NCBI RefSeq assembly: GCF_001702265.1
Contig: NZ_MAUE01000029.1
Location: 112,502-176,501, forward strand
Direction of reading: 5' to 3'
Length of the DNA stretch: 64,000 nucleotides
From: Pseudomonas aylmerensis
GTDB lineage: Bacteria; Pseudomonadota; Gammaproteobacteria; Pseudomonadales; Pseudomonadaceae
The position numbers and the translations under genes were made by a program. The notes under the pieces were generated by a model. It ran no database searches. It worked only from the letters and a program-made list of their open reading frames with translations, and had not been told where the DNA came from. Within the stretch, counting starts at the first letter, position 1; each line of letters opens with the position of its first letter. Of the stretch, positions 42,302 through 53,298 are shown in pieces.

Positions 42302-43471
42302 TTAGAAGTAATACCCAATGTTCATGTACAGCTGATTTTCCCATTGGTTACTACCCCCAGCCCCCAAGCTCTGGGTATAGCTGCTCCCACCAATGTACGG
42401 ATCGTTCTTGCCGATCAACCATTCCGTCGCCACCCACAACTTGCTGACCGAAAACGACGTCCCCAGAATCACCCGCTGCGAGGTCTTGAACTGATCCTCG
42501 GATTTATCGAACGCACTGTAGTTGGCATACAGCTTCACCCCACTGACCTGGTCGAACAGGTACTTGCCGCCGACGTCATAACTCAGGTCCGCCACATACA
42601 AATTGCCCCGGCTGGCCACGTTGAAGGTGCCGTCATAACCGCCCAACGTGACCACGCTGTCAGTGCCCGGGTTGCGCGGTGACATTTGTTGGCGCGCTGC
42701 CTGCAGCTGCAGGCCCCACGGGCCGTTCTTGCCCAGGTAGTGGACGGCTACTGCGTTGCGGCGGCCGTCGTTGCCGGTGTCTTTGTTTTCCAGGGTGGAG
42801 GTCAGGCCGGACACGCCGACTTCGGACTTCCAGCCGCCCAGGTCGAGGGCCTTGGCCACGCGCAGCACCACGGTGTTGCGTTCCTGGTTGTCGCTGCCGT
42901 CGGCGACGTAGCTGTCGGCGCCGGAGACCACGCTGGAATAGGTCACGCCCTTGCTGGTGCCTTTGCCTTGCCAGGCCGGACGCAGGTAGTAGCCGGCCTG
43001 GACGTTCCAGTCGCCGGTCTGCTGCACGTACTTGGCGCCGACCTGCTGCACGTCTTCCAGGCCGATCACGTTGCCCAGGGTTTCATAAAAGGTGCTGCCG
43101 AAGTACGGCTGCAGCCCGAACGGCACGGTGTTGAGGCCGACTTGCACCTGTTGCTCGGGGTTGAACTTGTAGCCGACCCAGGCGAACTTGGCGAACTGGA
43201 TATCGCCGTAGTTCTTGGTGTACTGGTAGGGGTACGAGCGCCCGTAGAACCGGTACTGCGCTTCGCCGATCCAGCTGTCGGAGTTGTACTTGGCGCTGAG
43301 GTACACGGTGTCGAGGCCGAACTTCTGGATGTCGCGGTCCGGGTCATAGTCCCAGCGTGCCCGGATGGCGCCGCCGAGGTCGAGGTTATCGGTGACTTGC
43401 ACGGCCATGGCCGGCGCCGCGAGGGCGCCGAGCACAGGGATAAGGGTGAAGTAGCGCATCGTTGGTCGCAT
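42302..43471 (-). CDS. Outer-membrane beta-barrel porin
   Basis: 389 residues. Signal peptide ending APAMA, then an all-beta sequence with aromatic-rich alternation, ending MNIGYYF with a C-terminal Phe, the outer-membrane signature. The N-terminal motif (NLDLGGAIRARWDYDPDRD) suggests a solute-specific porin of the carbohydrate/OprB-like or phosphate-selective type, not OprD. The ATG at 43471 follows GAGAG; an upstream in-frame start is less likely. It lies 84 bases after the ABC ATPase gene on the same strand, so it may be the outer-membrane port of that importer. Confidence 0.85.
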   Translation of the reverse strand: MRPTMRYFTLIPVLGALAAPAMAVQVTDNLDLGGAIRARWDYDPDRDIQKFGLDTVYLSAKYNSDSWIGEAQYRFYGRSYPYQYTKNYGDIQFAKFAWVGYKFNPEQQVQVGLNTVPFGLQPYFGSTFYETLGNVIGLEDVQQVGAKYVQQTGDWNVQAGYYLRPAWQGKGTSKGVTYSSVVSGADSYVADGSDNQERNTVVLRVAKALDLGGWKSEVGVSGLTSTLENKDTGNDGRRNAVAVHYLGKNGPWGLQLQAARQQMSPRNPGTDSVVTLGGYDGTFNVASRGNLYVADLSYDVGGKYLFDQVSGVKLYANYSAFDKSEDQFKTSQRVILGTSFSVSKLWVATEWLIGKNDPYIGGSSYTQSLGAGGSNQWENQLYMNIGYYF

Positions 43472-43555
43472 GGTTTTACTCTCGTTTTTAGTTATTTTTG
43501 GCAACAGCAGCCCGTTGCCGCAGCGAACGCTGCGACGCGGGGAAAAGGTTTCAAC

Positions 43556-45196
<1,641 letters not shown>

Positions 45197-45198
45197 GC

Positions 45199-46035
45199 TC
45201 AACTCCTTGCGCCTTGCTGCGCGTGTTCATCCAGCCCGTCGGCGAGCAGGCTCAGGCCGAGCATCAGGGTGGAGATGGCGATGCAGGGGAAGATCACCAG
45301 GTGCGGGAAGGAAATGGCCATGGCGCGGCCGTCATTGATCATGCCGCCCCAGTCCGGGGTCGGTGGCGGCAGGCCGAGGCCGAGGAACCCGAGGGCGCCG
45401 ATCATGATCGCGGTGTAGCCAATGCGCAGGCAGAAATCGACGATCAGCGGCCCGCCGCAGTTGGGCAGGATTTCCACCAGCATGATCCGCAGCGAGCCTT
45501 CGCCCTGGGTGATGGCGCTGAGCACGTAGTCGCGCGAGCGGATGTCGATGGTCAGCGCGCGCATGATGCGAAAGATCGCCGGCGCGCTGGTGAAGGTCAC
45601 GGCAATCAGAATGTTCAGCGCCGAAGCGCCGAGGGCGATGATGATCACGATGTACAGTACCAGCACCGGGAACGACAGCACGGTGTCGGCCACATACGAC
45701 AGCACCGCGTCCACCCAGCCATTGAAGTAACCGGCGCACAGGCCCATGGCGATGCCCACGGCAAACGCGGTGAGAGTGGCGAGGATCGACCAGAACAGCA
45801 CGGTGCGCGTGCCCCAGATCAGCCGCGAGAGAATGTCGCGGCCAATCATGTCGGTGCCCAGCAGGAACCGCGCGCCGCCATCGCTGGCAGTCAGCGGGGT
45901 CAGCAGTGGCGTGAAGCTTTCCAGCGGATCATGCGGCGCCAGCCACGGCGCGCACAGGGCGATCAGCACCCAGCCGCCGACCAGCAGCAGGCCGAGCAGC
46001 GCCAGCGGATGCTTGAAGGATTTGAGCAGGTTCAT
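45199..46035 (-). CDS. ABC transporter permease (DppC/OppC-type)
   Basis: 278 residues, about six membrane segments, starting with an N-terminal helix (PLALLGLLLVGGWVLIALCAPWLAP). The conserved DppC cue HDPLESF and LGTDMIGRDILSRLIWGTR follow, with the ABC EAA-type loop in DYVLSAITQGEGSLRIMLVEILPN. Overlaps the upstream permease by four bases (ATGA) and stops two bases before the ATPase start. Part of the importer operon. Confidence 0.94.
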   Translation of the reverse strand: MNLLKSFKHPLALLGLLLVGGWVLIALCAPWLAPHDPLESFTPLLTPLTASDGGARFLLGTDMIGRDILSRLIWGTRTVLFWSILATLTAFAVGIAMGLCAGYFNGWVDAVLSYVADTVLSFPVLVLYIVIIIALGASALNILIAVTFTSAPAIFRIMRALTIDIRSRDYVLSAITQGEGSLRIMLVEILPNCGGPLIVDFCLRIGYTAIMIGALGFLGLGLPPPTPDWGGMINDGRAMAISFPHLVIFPCIAISTLMLGLSLLADGLDEHAQQGARS

Positions 46036-46985
46036 GGGCGGCCTCCGCCGAGACTGCGCAGGGTGATGCGCGGGTTGAGCCAGGTGTAGGCGAGGTCCGA
46101 GAAGATCTTGCTGATGCCCACCACCACGCCGCTGATCATCGCGCAGGCTTCGATCAGGTAGACGTCATGGTTGAGCGAAGCGGTATAGAGCAGCGAGCCG
46201 AAGCCCTTGTAGGCGAAAAATACTTCCACCACGATCACGTTCGACAGCAGCCAGGGGATGTACAGCATGATCACCGTGACCGGCGCGATCAGCACATTGC
46301 GCAGCGCATGGCGCAGCACGATGCGTGCAGTGGAGGCACCTTTGAGGCGCGCGGTGCGGATGTACGGCGCCTGCATCACCTCGACCATCGACGCGCGGGT
46401 GATACGCGCCAGGTAGCCGATGCCGAACAGGCACAGCACCATCAGCGGCAGCACCAGTTCGACGGCGCTGAAGCCGTCACTCATGCTGCTGACACCGGGC
46501 AGCCAGTTGAGCCAGAACACAAAGATCGCCGAGACGAATACGGCGCTGGCGAAGTCCGGGATCGAGGTGGTGACGATCGACAGGAACGACACCAGCCGGT
46601 CGACCGGCGAGCCCTGGCGGATCCCCGCGAGGACGCCCAGGGTCAGCGCCACCGGCACCATCACCAGCAAGGCCAGCCCGGCCAGGGTCAGGGTTTGCCA
46701 GAGGTTGGGCAGCAGCAGCTTGAGCACCGATTCGCGAAAGTACACCGAAGTGCCCCAGTCGCCGCTGACGAAATCCTTCAACCACACCAGGTAACGCCAC
46801 GCGAACGGCTGGTTATAGCCCTGTTCCAGCAGCCACGCGGCGCGCTGGTCGGCGGCGGAGTAGGGGCCGAGGACGTTGATTGCCACGTCCTCGATATTCA
46901 GTTCCAGCGCCAGGAACACAATCAGCGATACCGACAGCAGGGTCGCCAGCAGCATCAGCAATTTGCGCAGTAGAAAATGAGCCAT
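46032..46985 (-). CDS. ABC transporter permease (DppB/OppB-type)
   Basis: 317 residues with six membrane segments. DppB marks: N-terminal LLRKLLMLLATLLSVSLIVF, GDWGTSVYFRESVLKLLLPN before helix 2, and LARITRASMVEVMQAPYIRTARLKG (EAA loop). GTG nine bases upstream in frame could also start it, but the ATG at 46985 is favoured. Forms the channel with the second permease. Confidence 0.94.
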   Translation of the reverse strand: MAHFLLRKLLMLLATLLSVSLIVFLALELNIEDVAINVLGPYSAADQRAAWLLEQGYNQPFAWRYLVWLKDFVSGDWGTSVYFRESVLKLLLPNLWQTLTLAGLALLVMVPVALTLGVLAGIRQGSPVDRLVSFLSIVTTSIPDFASAVFVSAIFVFWLNWLPGVSSMSDGFSAVELVLPLMVLCLFGIGYLARITRASMVEVMQAPYIRTARLKGASTARIVLRHALRNVLIAPVTVIMLYIPWLLSNVIVVEVFFAYKGFGSLLYTASLNHDVYLIEACAMISGVVVGISKIFSDLAYTWLNPRITLRSLGGGRP

Positions 46986-47034
46986 CAGGTGCACGCTCCG
47001 ACGGGGGGATGGGAAGGGGTGTTGCGCCTGTCGA

Positions 47035-48678
47035 TCAGGCGCTCAGCCAAACACTGCCCATGGGGTAGAAGTCGGAGGGGTGGACCTGGAAGCCCTGGAC
47101 CTTTTTGCTCACGGCGGTGAACTTATCGCCCCAGAACGGCTGCACGATCACGCACGCGTCCTGCAGGATCTGCTCGACGTCCTGCATGGCCGCCGCGCGT
47201 TGCTTGGGGTCGATGATGCCCATGGCCTTGTCCAGGGCCGCATCAAAGGCCGGGTCGTGGTAGTGGCTTTCGTTCCAGGCGCCGCCGCCACGGTAGGCCA
47301 GCTCCAGGGACATCACCCCGAGCGGGCGGTGGGCCCAGTAGGTCAGGCTGAACGCGGCCTTGTCCCAGATCGGCCAGTACTGGGCCGCGGGCACCACTTT
47401 GAGGTTGATGCGGATGCCGGCTTCCAGGCAGTTCTGTTGCAGGATCTGTGCGCAATCCTGCTCATAGCGGCCCTGTGTGTTGCCGACGATCAGGTCGATG
47501 TCCAGGCCATTGGCAAACCCGGCCTCGACCAGCAGTTTTTTCGCCGCCGCCACGTCGCGCTCGCGCTTGGGCAACGCAAAGTACTCGGGATGAGAGGGCG
47601 CCACGTGGTGGTCTTCGCCGAGGGTGCCCATGCCGCGATAGGCGACCTTGAGCATTTGCGCGTTGTCGGCGCACAGCACTACCGCCTTGCGCACCCGCAC
47701 ATCGGTGAACGGCTTCTGATCGCAGGCCATGCGCATCACCACGGTCTGCGCGGATTTGCAGCTGAGCAGCTGCGCACCCGGCAAGCGCTTGGCCAGGTCG
47801 AGTTCGGCCACGGTCACGCGGTACAGCACGTCGACCTGGCCGGCCTGCAGGGCGGCGAGGTGGGTGGACACGTCGGTGCCCATGTCGATATAGCGCAGCT
47901 CGTCGAGGTTGGCCGGCTTGCCCCAATAGTCGGCGCGCTTGGCGAACGTCGCCTGCTTGTTGACCGCGAATGACACCAGCTTGAATGGCCCGGTCGCCAG
48001 CGGGTTCTTGGCCCAGTCATCGCCAGCCTTGAAGCTGCGATGGACCATGGCGCAGGTGAACGCGTTGAGCATCTCCGGGATCGCCAGGATCGGCCGCTTG
48101 AGTTGCAGGCGGAACTGGTAGTCGCTGACTTTTTCGAAGGCCTTGATGTCCTGGAACGCCGTGCGGTTGACCGACTTGGAGTCGGCGGCGATCCAGCGCT
48201 GGATATTGTGCTGGACATCGTCGACGTTGAAGCTGTCGCCGTTGCTCCACTTCACGTCCTGGCGCAGGTTGAAGGTCCAGGTGGTGAGGTCGTCGGACGG
48301 GCTCCAGCTTTCGGCGAGGTACGGGTGGGTGATGTTGTCGGCGTCGACCCAGGTCAGGTATTCCAGCGCATTGCGCAGCAGGTTCGACGCTTCGATCCAG
48401 GTGATCAGCATCGGGTCCTGGATTTCCTGGATCGCGCAGGCAAAACGCAGGCTGCCGCCTTGGCGGGCCGGCGTGCCGTCGGCGGCCTGGGCATCGTTGC
48501 CGAGCAGGGCTGCGCCGATAAAGCTGCTGGCGCTGGCCACGGTGATGCCGAGGAGGGCGGCGGTGCGCAGGAATTGGCGGCGGTTGATCTCGCCGCTTTG
48601 CACTTGATTGCACAGGGCTTCGACGGCGGGGTGCGGCGCGTTACCGTCCAGGGTCGCTAAAACGTTGGAATCGGACAT
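47035..48678 (-). CDS. Tat-exported peptide/solute-binding protein (SBP family 5)
   Basis: 547 residues. A long N-region (1-32) precedes a twin-arginine motif (INRRQFLRTAALLGI, Arg33-Arg34) and a hydrophobic stretch ending AQA, so export of a folded protein through Tat is likely. The rest is a family 5 binding protein (LAESWSPSDDLTTWTFNLRQ, IQRWIAADSKSVN, DVRVRKAVVLCADNAQM). First gene of the importer operon. Divergent from the second LysR gene. Confidence 0.93.
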   Translation of the reverse strand: MSDSNVLATLDGNAPHPAVEALCNQVQSGEINRRQFLRTAALLGITVASASSFIGAALLGNDAQAADGTPARQGGSLRFACAIQEIQDPMLITWIEASNLLRNALEYLTWVDADNITHPYLAESWSPSDDLTTWTFNLRQDVKWSNGDSFNVDDVQHNIQRWIAADSKSVNRTAFQDIKAFEKVSDYQFRLQLKRPILAIPEMLNAFTCAMVHRSFKAGDDWAKNPLATGPFKLVSFAVNKQATFAKRADYWGKPANLDELRYIDMGTDVSTHLAALQAGQVDVLYRVTVAELDLAKRLPGAQLLSCKSAQTVVMRMACDQKPFTDVRVRKAVVLCADNAQMLKVAYRGMGTLGEDHHVAPSHPEYFALPKRERDVAAAKKLLVEAGFANGLDIDLIVGNTQGRYEQDCAQILQQNCLEAGIRINLKVVPAAQYWPIWDKAAFSLTYWAHRPLGVMSLELAYRGGGAWNESHYHDPAFDAALDKAMGIIDPKQRAAAMQDVEQILQDACVIVQPFWGDKFTAVSKKVQGFQVHPSDFYPMGSVWLSA

Positions 48679-48934
48679 GGGGCTGCTCTCATGTTGTTTT
48701 TATTAGAGATGCCCGCAGTTTTGTCATCGGTGCGACGATCGACAAACGATAAATTCAGCGGTTAAACGTTCCTTAAACGCATGTTAGTCGGCGTGGCGGT
48801 GGCGGTGTGTCGAGATAGACGCGCCGCTGGCGTGGCGATCGTTACTGCGCGATACAAAAAATCATGTTGGCTAGGAAAAAACTGCTGGCTCATGGGATGC
48901 TTGGCGCCTCGTCAGTCGTCCTCGAGTGCTTCCC
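48679..48934. promoter_or_regulatory. Divergent promoter region between importer operon and LysR gene
   Basis: About 256 bases with no gene. TTAAACG occurs twice (48762-48768 and 48773-48779), eleven bases apart, close to AAACGATAAA. A LysR-type site is expected here but I see no clear T-N11-A palindrome. Confidence 0.35.
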
Positions 48935-49867
48935 ATGAAACGCAAAATGCCCGGGCTCAATGCCCTCAAGGCTTTCGAAGTGGCCGGCAGTACCGGCAGT
49001 TTTACCCGGGCTGCCGAGCTGCTGAACGTGACCCAGAGCGCGGTCAGCCGCCAGGTCCGGCAGTTGGAAGAGCAGCTGGGCGAGAACTTGTTGGAGCGTC
49101 GTCACCATCACCTCGAACTGACCAGCGCCGGGCGCGTGTTGCTGCGCGCGCTGCACCAGTCGTTCGACAAGATCGAGTTGACGGTGCGCAGCATCCAGCA
49201 GAAAACCCATTCCAACCGTCTGCACGTCAACGCGCCGCCGACCTTCACCAGCCGCTGGCTGATGCCCCGCCTGGGCCGCTTGCGCGAAGCCCATCCGGAG
49301 CTGGAACTGAGCATCACCACCTGTTTGCAGGACAGCCTGGCGCAGACCAGCACGCTGGATTGCGCGATTCGGTTTGGCAACGGCGAATGGGATGGCCTCG
49401 ACAGTTCGTTGTTGATACAGGAGCGGCATATCGCCGTGTGCGCGCCGTCGCTGTATGCCCGTGAGTGCAGCGACGAGGGCGTGGACCTCAACCGCATGAC
49501 CTTGTTGCATGTGCTGGCCAGCGAAGACCAGCGCTATCTGACCTGGAAACACTGGCTGGACGCGGCGCGCATCCACGGTGTGGATACCCAGGGCGGGTAT
49601 GAATTCGACTTGCTGGACCTGGCCATTCGCGCGGCCACCGATGGATTGGGGATCACCATTGCCGACTGGCATATGGTCGCGGCGGAGTTGGCATCGGGAC
49701 AGTTGACCCAGGTGCTGAACGTGCATGTGGAGGGGCATCAGTCCTATTGGCTGGTGACGCGGCCGGAGCAGACGGATTTGCCGCAGTTGCAGGTGTTCAG
49801 CCAGTGGTTGCAGGAAGAGATCTGGTTGGCGCAGCGGCAGTTGGAGCCGTCTACGGCGGCGAACTGA
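48935..49867 (+). CDS. LysR-family regulator (GcvA-like), divergent from ABC importer operon
   Basis: 310 residues. HTH at NALKAFEVAGSTGSFTRAAE and TQSAVSRQVRQLEEQLGE. The effector domain (APPTFTSRWLMPRLGRLREA, DCAIRFGNGEWDG, GGYEFDLLDLAIRAATDGLG) follows the same pattern as the LysR at 41285-42160, so the two are probable distant paralogues flanking the porin and ABC block. The ATG at 48935 is used; a GTG three codons earlier is possible. It probably controls the divergent importer operon. Confidence 0.9.
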   Translation: MKRKMPGLNALKAFEVAGSTGSFTRAAELLNVTQSAVSRQVRQLEEQLGENLLERRHHHLELTSAGRVLLRALHQSFDKIELTVRSIQQKTHSNRLHVNAPPTFTSRWLMPRLGRLREAHPELELSITTCLQDSLAQTSTLDCAIRFGNGEWDGLDSSLLIQERHIAVCAPSLYARECSDEGVDLNRMTLLHVLASEDQRYLTWKHWLDAARIHGVDTQGGYEFDLLDLAIRAATDGLGITIADWHMVAAELASGQLTQVLNVHVEGHQSYWLVTRPEQTDLPQLQVFSQWLQEEIWLAQRQLEPSTAAN

Positions 49868-49874
49868 CGGATTT

Positions 49875-49969
49875 TCTGTAGGCGCGGGCTTGCCGGCGAT
49901 CGCATCGTCGCGGCAGGCCTGCTACACCCGGGTGTCCGCAGCGCCGGCAAACCAGCGCCTGCCGGGGTA
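49875..49969. repeat. REP-like palindromes after the LysR gene
   Basis: TGTAGGCGCGGGCTTGCCGG (49877-49896) and, inverted, GCCGGCAAACCAGCGCCTGC (49942-49961) flank two further short palindromes (CGGCAGGCCTGC-type and ACACCCGGGTGT). Between the convergent LysR and histidine-kinase genes. Confidence 0.6.
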
Positions 49970-49971
49970 TC

Positions 49972-51276
49972 TCACAAGCTGATCTTGATCTGCGCGCACA
50001 ACCCGCCTTCCGGGCGGTTGCTCAAAGTCAGCGAACCGCCAATGGCCACCACCAGTTGCTGGGCAATCGCCAGCCCCAGCCCGGTGCCGCCGGTGCCACG
50101 GTTGCGTGAGCTTTCCACGCGGTAGAACGGTTGCATGACCTGCACCAGTTCGTCTTCGGCGATGCCGGGGCCGTCGTCCAACACCTTGATCGACAGCTCG
50201 CCCTCGGTCGTCGAACCGACTTCCAGCTGTGCGGCGCCGGCAAATTTGAGGGCGTTATCCACCAGGTTGACCAGCACCCGCCGCAGCGCGTGGGGACGGG
50301 TGTCGAGCACCACTGCACTTTTGCCGCTGAGGCTTACCTGCTTGTGCATGTCCTGGTAGTCGAACACCAGGCTGTCGAGGAAGGCGTCGAGGTGGATGCG
50401 GTGGCTGGCTTCAGTGGCGCCGTGCACGCTGCGGGCATAGGCGACGCCTTCGCGCACCAGGTGCTCCATTTCGCTGAGATCACCCCAGAGTTTGTCGCGA
50501 TCAGCCGAATTCTCCATGAACTCGGCGCGCAGTTTCATGCGCGTGATCGGGGTTTGCAGGTCGTGGGAAATCGCCGCCAGGATCTGCATGCGTTCCTTGA
50601 GGTATTCGGCGATGCGCTGCTGCATGGCGTTGAACGCGGCGGCCGCGTGGGCCACTTCGGTCGGGCCGTGTTCATCCAGCGGCGTCGGATGGGCGTTGGG
50701 GTCGAGGGTCTCCACGGCGCGGGCCAGGCGGGTCAGCGGGCGGATGGCGAGGCGCACGGCGAACCAGGTGCAGCCCAGCAGCAGCGCGAGTTGCAGCACC
50801 AGCACCACCGGCAGCCAGTAGGCCACGGGCAGGGCGGCGGGGCGCACGTCGAGGGTGATGGGATTGCCATCGGCCAGGGTCAGGTGCGCCTGGAAGTGCT
50901 TCTGCAGGCCAGGGATCGTACGAAAGGTCAGGGCGTACTGTTCGCCCAGGGCCTCGGCGATCGAGGTGGCGGCCATCGGGATGTCATCGTTGCGCATCGG
51001 CTCGCCGGGCTCGCCGGCGTTGAGCAGGTAGCGGTAGTTCTGGCGGTCGATGCGCGGCAGCCAGGCCGCGCGTTCGTTGGCGGGGAGGCGGTCGAGGATC
51101 GCCACCGAGGTCGATACGTCGTTTTCCAGGTTGCCGAGCATGGCAGTGCGCGCGCTGATATAGCGCTCGTAGAACTGCGCACTGAAAGACAGGCCATGGG
51201 CGCACACCAGGCTGATCAGGAAGATCAGCGACAACTGCGACGCCAGGGTGCGTGGCCAGCCGAGTTTGAAGGTCAT
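49972..51276 (-). CDS. EnvZ-type membrane sensor histidine kinase
   Basis: 434 residues. Two membrane segments (about 12-34 and 150-172) flank a periplasmic sensor of about 115 residues. Then HAMP, HisKA with AAISHDLQTPITRMKLRAEF (phospho-His), and HATPase (NLVDNALKF, DDGPGIAEDEL, GTGGTGLGLAIAQQL). Belongs to the OmpR/EnvZ group. Overlaps its response regulator by four bases. Signal unknown. Confidence 0.95.
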   Translation of the reverse strand: MTFKLGWPRTLASQLSLIFLISLVCAHGLSFSAQFYERYISARTAMLGNLENDVSTSVAILDRLPANERAAWLPRIDRQNYRYLLNAGEPGEPMRNDDIPMAATSIAEALGEQYALTFRTIPGLQKHFQAHLTLADGNPITLDVRPAALPVAYWLPVVLVLQLALLLGCTWFAVRLAIRPLTRLARAVETLDPNAHPTPLDEHGPTEVAHAAAAFNAMQQRIAEYLKERMQILAAISHDLQTPITRMKLRAEFMENSADRDKLWGDLSEMEHLVREGVAYARSVHGATEASHRIHLDAFLDSLVFDYQDMHKQVSLSGKSAVVLDTRPHALRRVLVNLVDNALKFAGAAQLEVGSTTEGELSIKVLDDGPGIAEDELVQVMQPFYRVESSRNRGTGGTGLGLAIAQQLVVAIGGSLTLSNRPEGGLCAQIKISL

Positions 51277-52013
51277 TGATCGGCCCCGAGGATTTCCACC
51301 GCCAGGGAAAACACATAACCCTCGCTGCGCACGGTCTTGATATAGGCCGGCTCGCGCGCATCATCCAGCAGGCGCTGGCGCAGGCGGCTCACCAACAGGT
51401 CGATGGAGCGGTCGAACAGGTCGGCATCGCGGCCCTGGGTCAGGTTGAGCAACTGGTCGCGGTTGAGCACTCGCTGGGGGTGGTCGAGGAACACCCGCAG
51501 CAGGCGGTATTCGGCGCCGCTCAGCGCCACCAGGGTGTCATCTTCATCGAGCAGGTGGCGCGCGGTGGTGTCCAGGCGCCAACGGCCAAACCGGATCAAG
51601 CGCCCGGTTTCGCTGACCACCAGGTTCGGCGGCAGCATCCGCGTGCGCCGCAACACTGCGTTGATGCGTGCAAGCAACTCGCGGGCGGCGAAGGGTTTGA
51701 CCAGGTAATCGTCAGCGCCCATTTCCAGGCCGATGATGCGGTCGGTTTCATCGTTGCGCGCGGTGAGCATCAGCACCGGCGTGGCCTTGTGCTTGCCCAC
51801 TCGCAGCTCGCGGCACAGCTGCAGGCCGTCGTCGCCGGGCATCATGATGTCCAGCACGATCAGGTCGACGGGGGTGGTGTCGAGGAAGCTGCGCATCTGG
51901 CGGCCGTCGGCAACCACGGTGGTGCGCATGCCGTTTTTTTTCAGGTAATTGCCCACCAGTTCGCGGATCTCGCGGTCGTCATCGACGATCAGGATGTGAT
52001 CGACATGGTCCAT
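51273..52013 (-). CDS. OmpR-family response regulator
   Basis: 246 residues. Receiver domain with ILIVDDDREI, phosphorylated Asp in LIVLDIMMPGDDG, LMLTARNDE and YLVKPF (conserved Lys). A winged-helix DNA-binding domain follows (ALSGAEYRLLRVFLDHPQRV, RSIDLLVSRLRQRLLDD, VRSEGYVF). The ATG at 52013 follows GAGGAAGG; a longer frame upstream (to 52127) has no ribosome site. Pairs with the kinase that overlaps its end. Confidence 0.96.
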   Translation of the reverse strand: MDHVDHILIVDDDREIRELVGNYLKKNGMRTTVVADGRQMRSFLDTTPVDLIVLDIMMPGDDGLQLCRELRVGKHKATPVLMLTARNDETDRIIGLEMGADDYLVKPFAARELLARINAVLRRTRMLPPNLVVSETGRLIRFGRWRLDTTARHLLDEDDTLVALSGAEYRLLRVFLDHPQRVLNRDQLLNLTQGRDADLFDRSIDLLVSRLRQRLLDDAREPAYIKTVRSEGYVFSLAVEILGADQ

Positions 52014-52250
52014 GCTGCCTTCCTCGTTAAATACTCTTGGGCGGCAGTCTAGCCAGTGTCGGCGCGCTTGCCTTGTGCCCTTTGTATTGCAGTGTATCTG
52101 GCGATAAGGAGATACACGACGAAGCAAAAAACCAGCGCGGAAGGTGGGTCGACCTGCCTAAGCTAATTCTAAAAAGATATTTATTGCGGGTTTTTAAGAT
52201 CGTTTAGCTTGGACGCTTCTCAAGGATTCTGTTCAAGGAGCGAGCCGCCG

Positions 52251-53285
52251 ATGTCCCACGTGCAGTCCATCACCACGTTGCCCTTGCTCGACCTGTCGCA
52301 GCTCGATGGCAGCCCGCAGCAACGCCAGCAGTTCCTCGACGAGTTGCGCCTGGCGGCGCGGCATATCGGGTTTTTCTACCTCACCGGCCACGGGATCGAC
52401 CCAGCGTTGCTGGCCGAAGTGCAGCAGCAGGCGCGCGCGTTCTTTGCCTTGCCCGAGGCCGACAAGCTGGCGGTGGGCATGCTCAATTCGCCGCACTTTC
52501 GCGGCTATAACCGCGCGGCCTCGGAGATCACTCGTGGGCAGCCGGACCTGCGCGAGCAATTTGACGTCGGCGCCGAGCGCGAGCCACTTGATGCGGGCCA
52601 CCATCCGGCGGCCTGGGCGCGCCTGCAAGGCCCTAATCAATGGCCGGCAGCCTTGCCGCAACTCAAGCCGCTGGTGCTCGGCTGGCAACAGGCGATGACG
52701 CAGATGGCGCTGCGCCTGTTGCGTGCCTTTGCCCAGGCGTTGTCGTTGCCGGAAAACGCCTTTGACCCGCTGTACGGCGACAAGCCCAACGAGCACATCA
52801 AGCTGATCCGCTACCCCGGTCGTCACGCCCAGCAAAGCCGCCAGGGGGTGGGGGCGCACAAGGACTCCGGCTTCCTGAGCTTTTTGCTGCAGGACCAGCC
52901 CGGCCTGCAGGTGGAAGTCGAGGAGGGCCGCTGGATCGATGCGTCGCCGCTCCCCGACACGCTGGTGGTGAACATCGGCGAGTTGCTGGAACTGGCCAGC
53001 AATGGCTACCTGCGCGCCACCGTGCACCGGGTGGTATCGCCGTCGCTGGGCAGCGAGCGCCTGTCGCTGGCGTTCTTCCTCGGTGCGCAACTCGACGCGG
53101 TGGTGCCGGTGTTCCCACTGGCGCCAGAGCTGCTGCACGACGCCCATGGCCCGACCAGCGATCCGCGCAATCCGTTGCTGCGCGAGGTCGGCTGGAATTA
53201 CCTCAAGGGCCGCCTGCGCTCGCACCCCGATGTCGCCCAACGTTTCTACGCCGACGCCACGCTTCCCCACGCACTTTCCGCCTGA
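52251..53285 (+). CDS. 2-oxoglutarate/Fe(II)-dependent oxygenase (isopenicillin N synthase-like)
   Basis: 344 residues. N-terminal DIOX_N (LPLLDLSQLDG, RHIGFFYLTGHGI) and C-terminal 2OG-FeII domain. Iron ligands His203 and Asp205 in GVGAHKDSGFL and His259 in ATVHRVV; the 2-oxoglutarate-binding Arg270-x-Ser272 in SERLSLAFF. It hydroxylates or desaturates a small molecule. It stands 13 bases before a methionine-type binding-protein gene, with three more genes of the importer behind, so its substrate may be what the importer brings in. AAGGAG precedes the ATG at an 11-base spacing. Confidence 0.93.
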   Translation: MSHVQSITTLPLLDLSQLDGSPQQRQQFLDELRLAARHIGFFYLTGHGIDPALLAEVQQQARAFFALPEADKLAVGMLNSPHFRGYNRAASEITRGQPDLREQFDVGAEREPLDAGHHPAAWARLQGPNQWPAALPQLKPLVLGWQQAMTQMALRLLRAFAQALSLPENAFDPLYGDKPNEHIKLIRYPGRHAQQSRQGVGAHKDSGFLSFLLQDQPGLQVEVEEGRWIDASPLPDTLVVNIGELLELASNGYLRATVHRVVSPSLGSERLSLAFFLGAQLDAVVPVFPLAPELLHDAHGPTSDPRNPLLREVGWNYLKGRLRSHPDVAQRFYADATLPHALSA

Positions 53286-53298
53286 TCAGGAGATCACT

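Noticed and set aside
52014..52250. Sigma54 -24/-12 promoter for the oxygenase-met operon
   Set aside because: No TGGCAC-N5-TTGC-like sequence found between 52014 and 52250; only AT-rich tracts.
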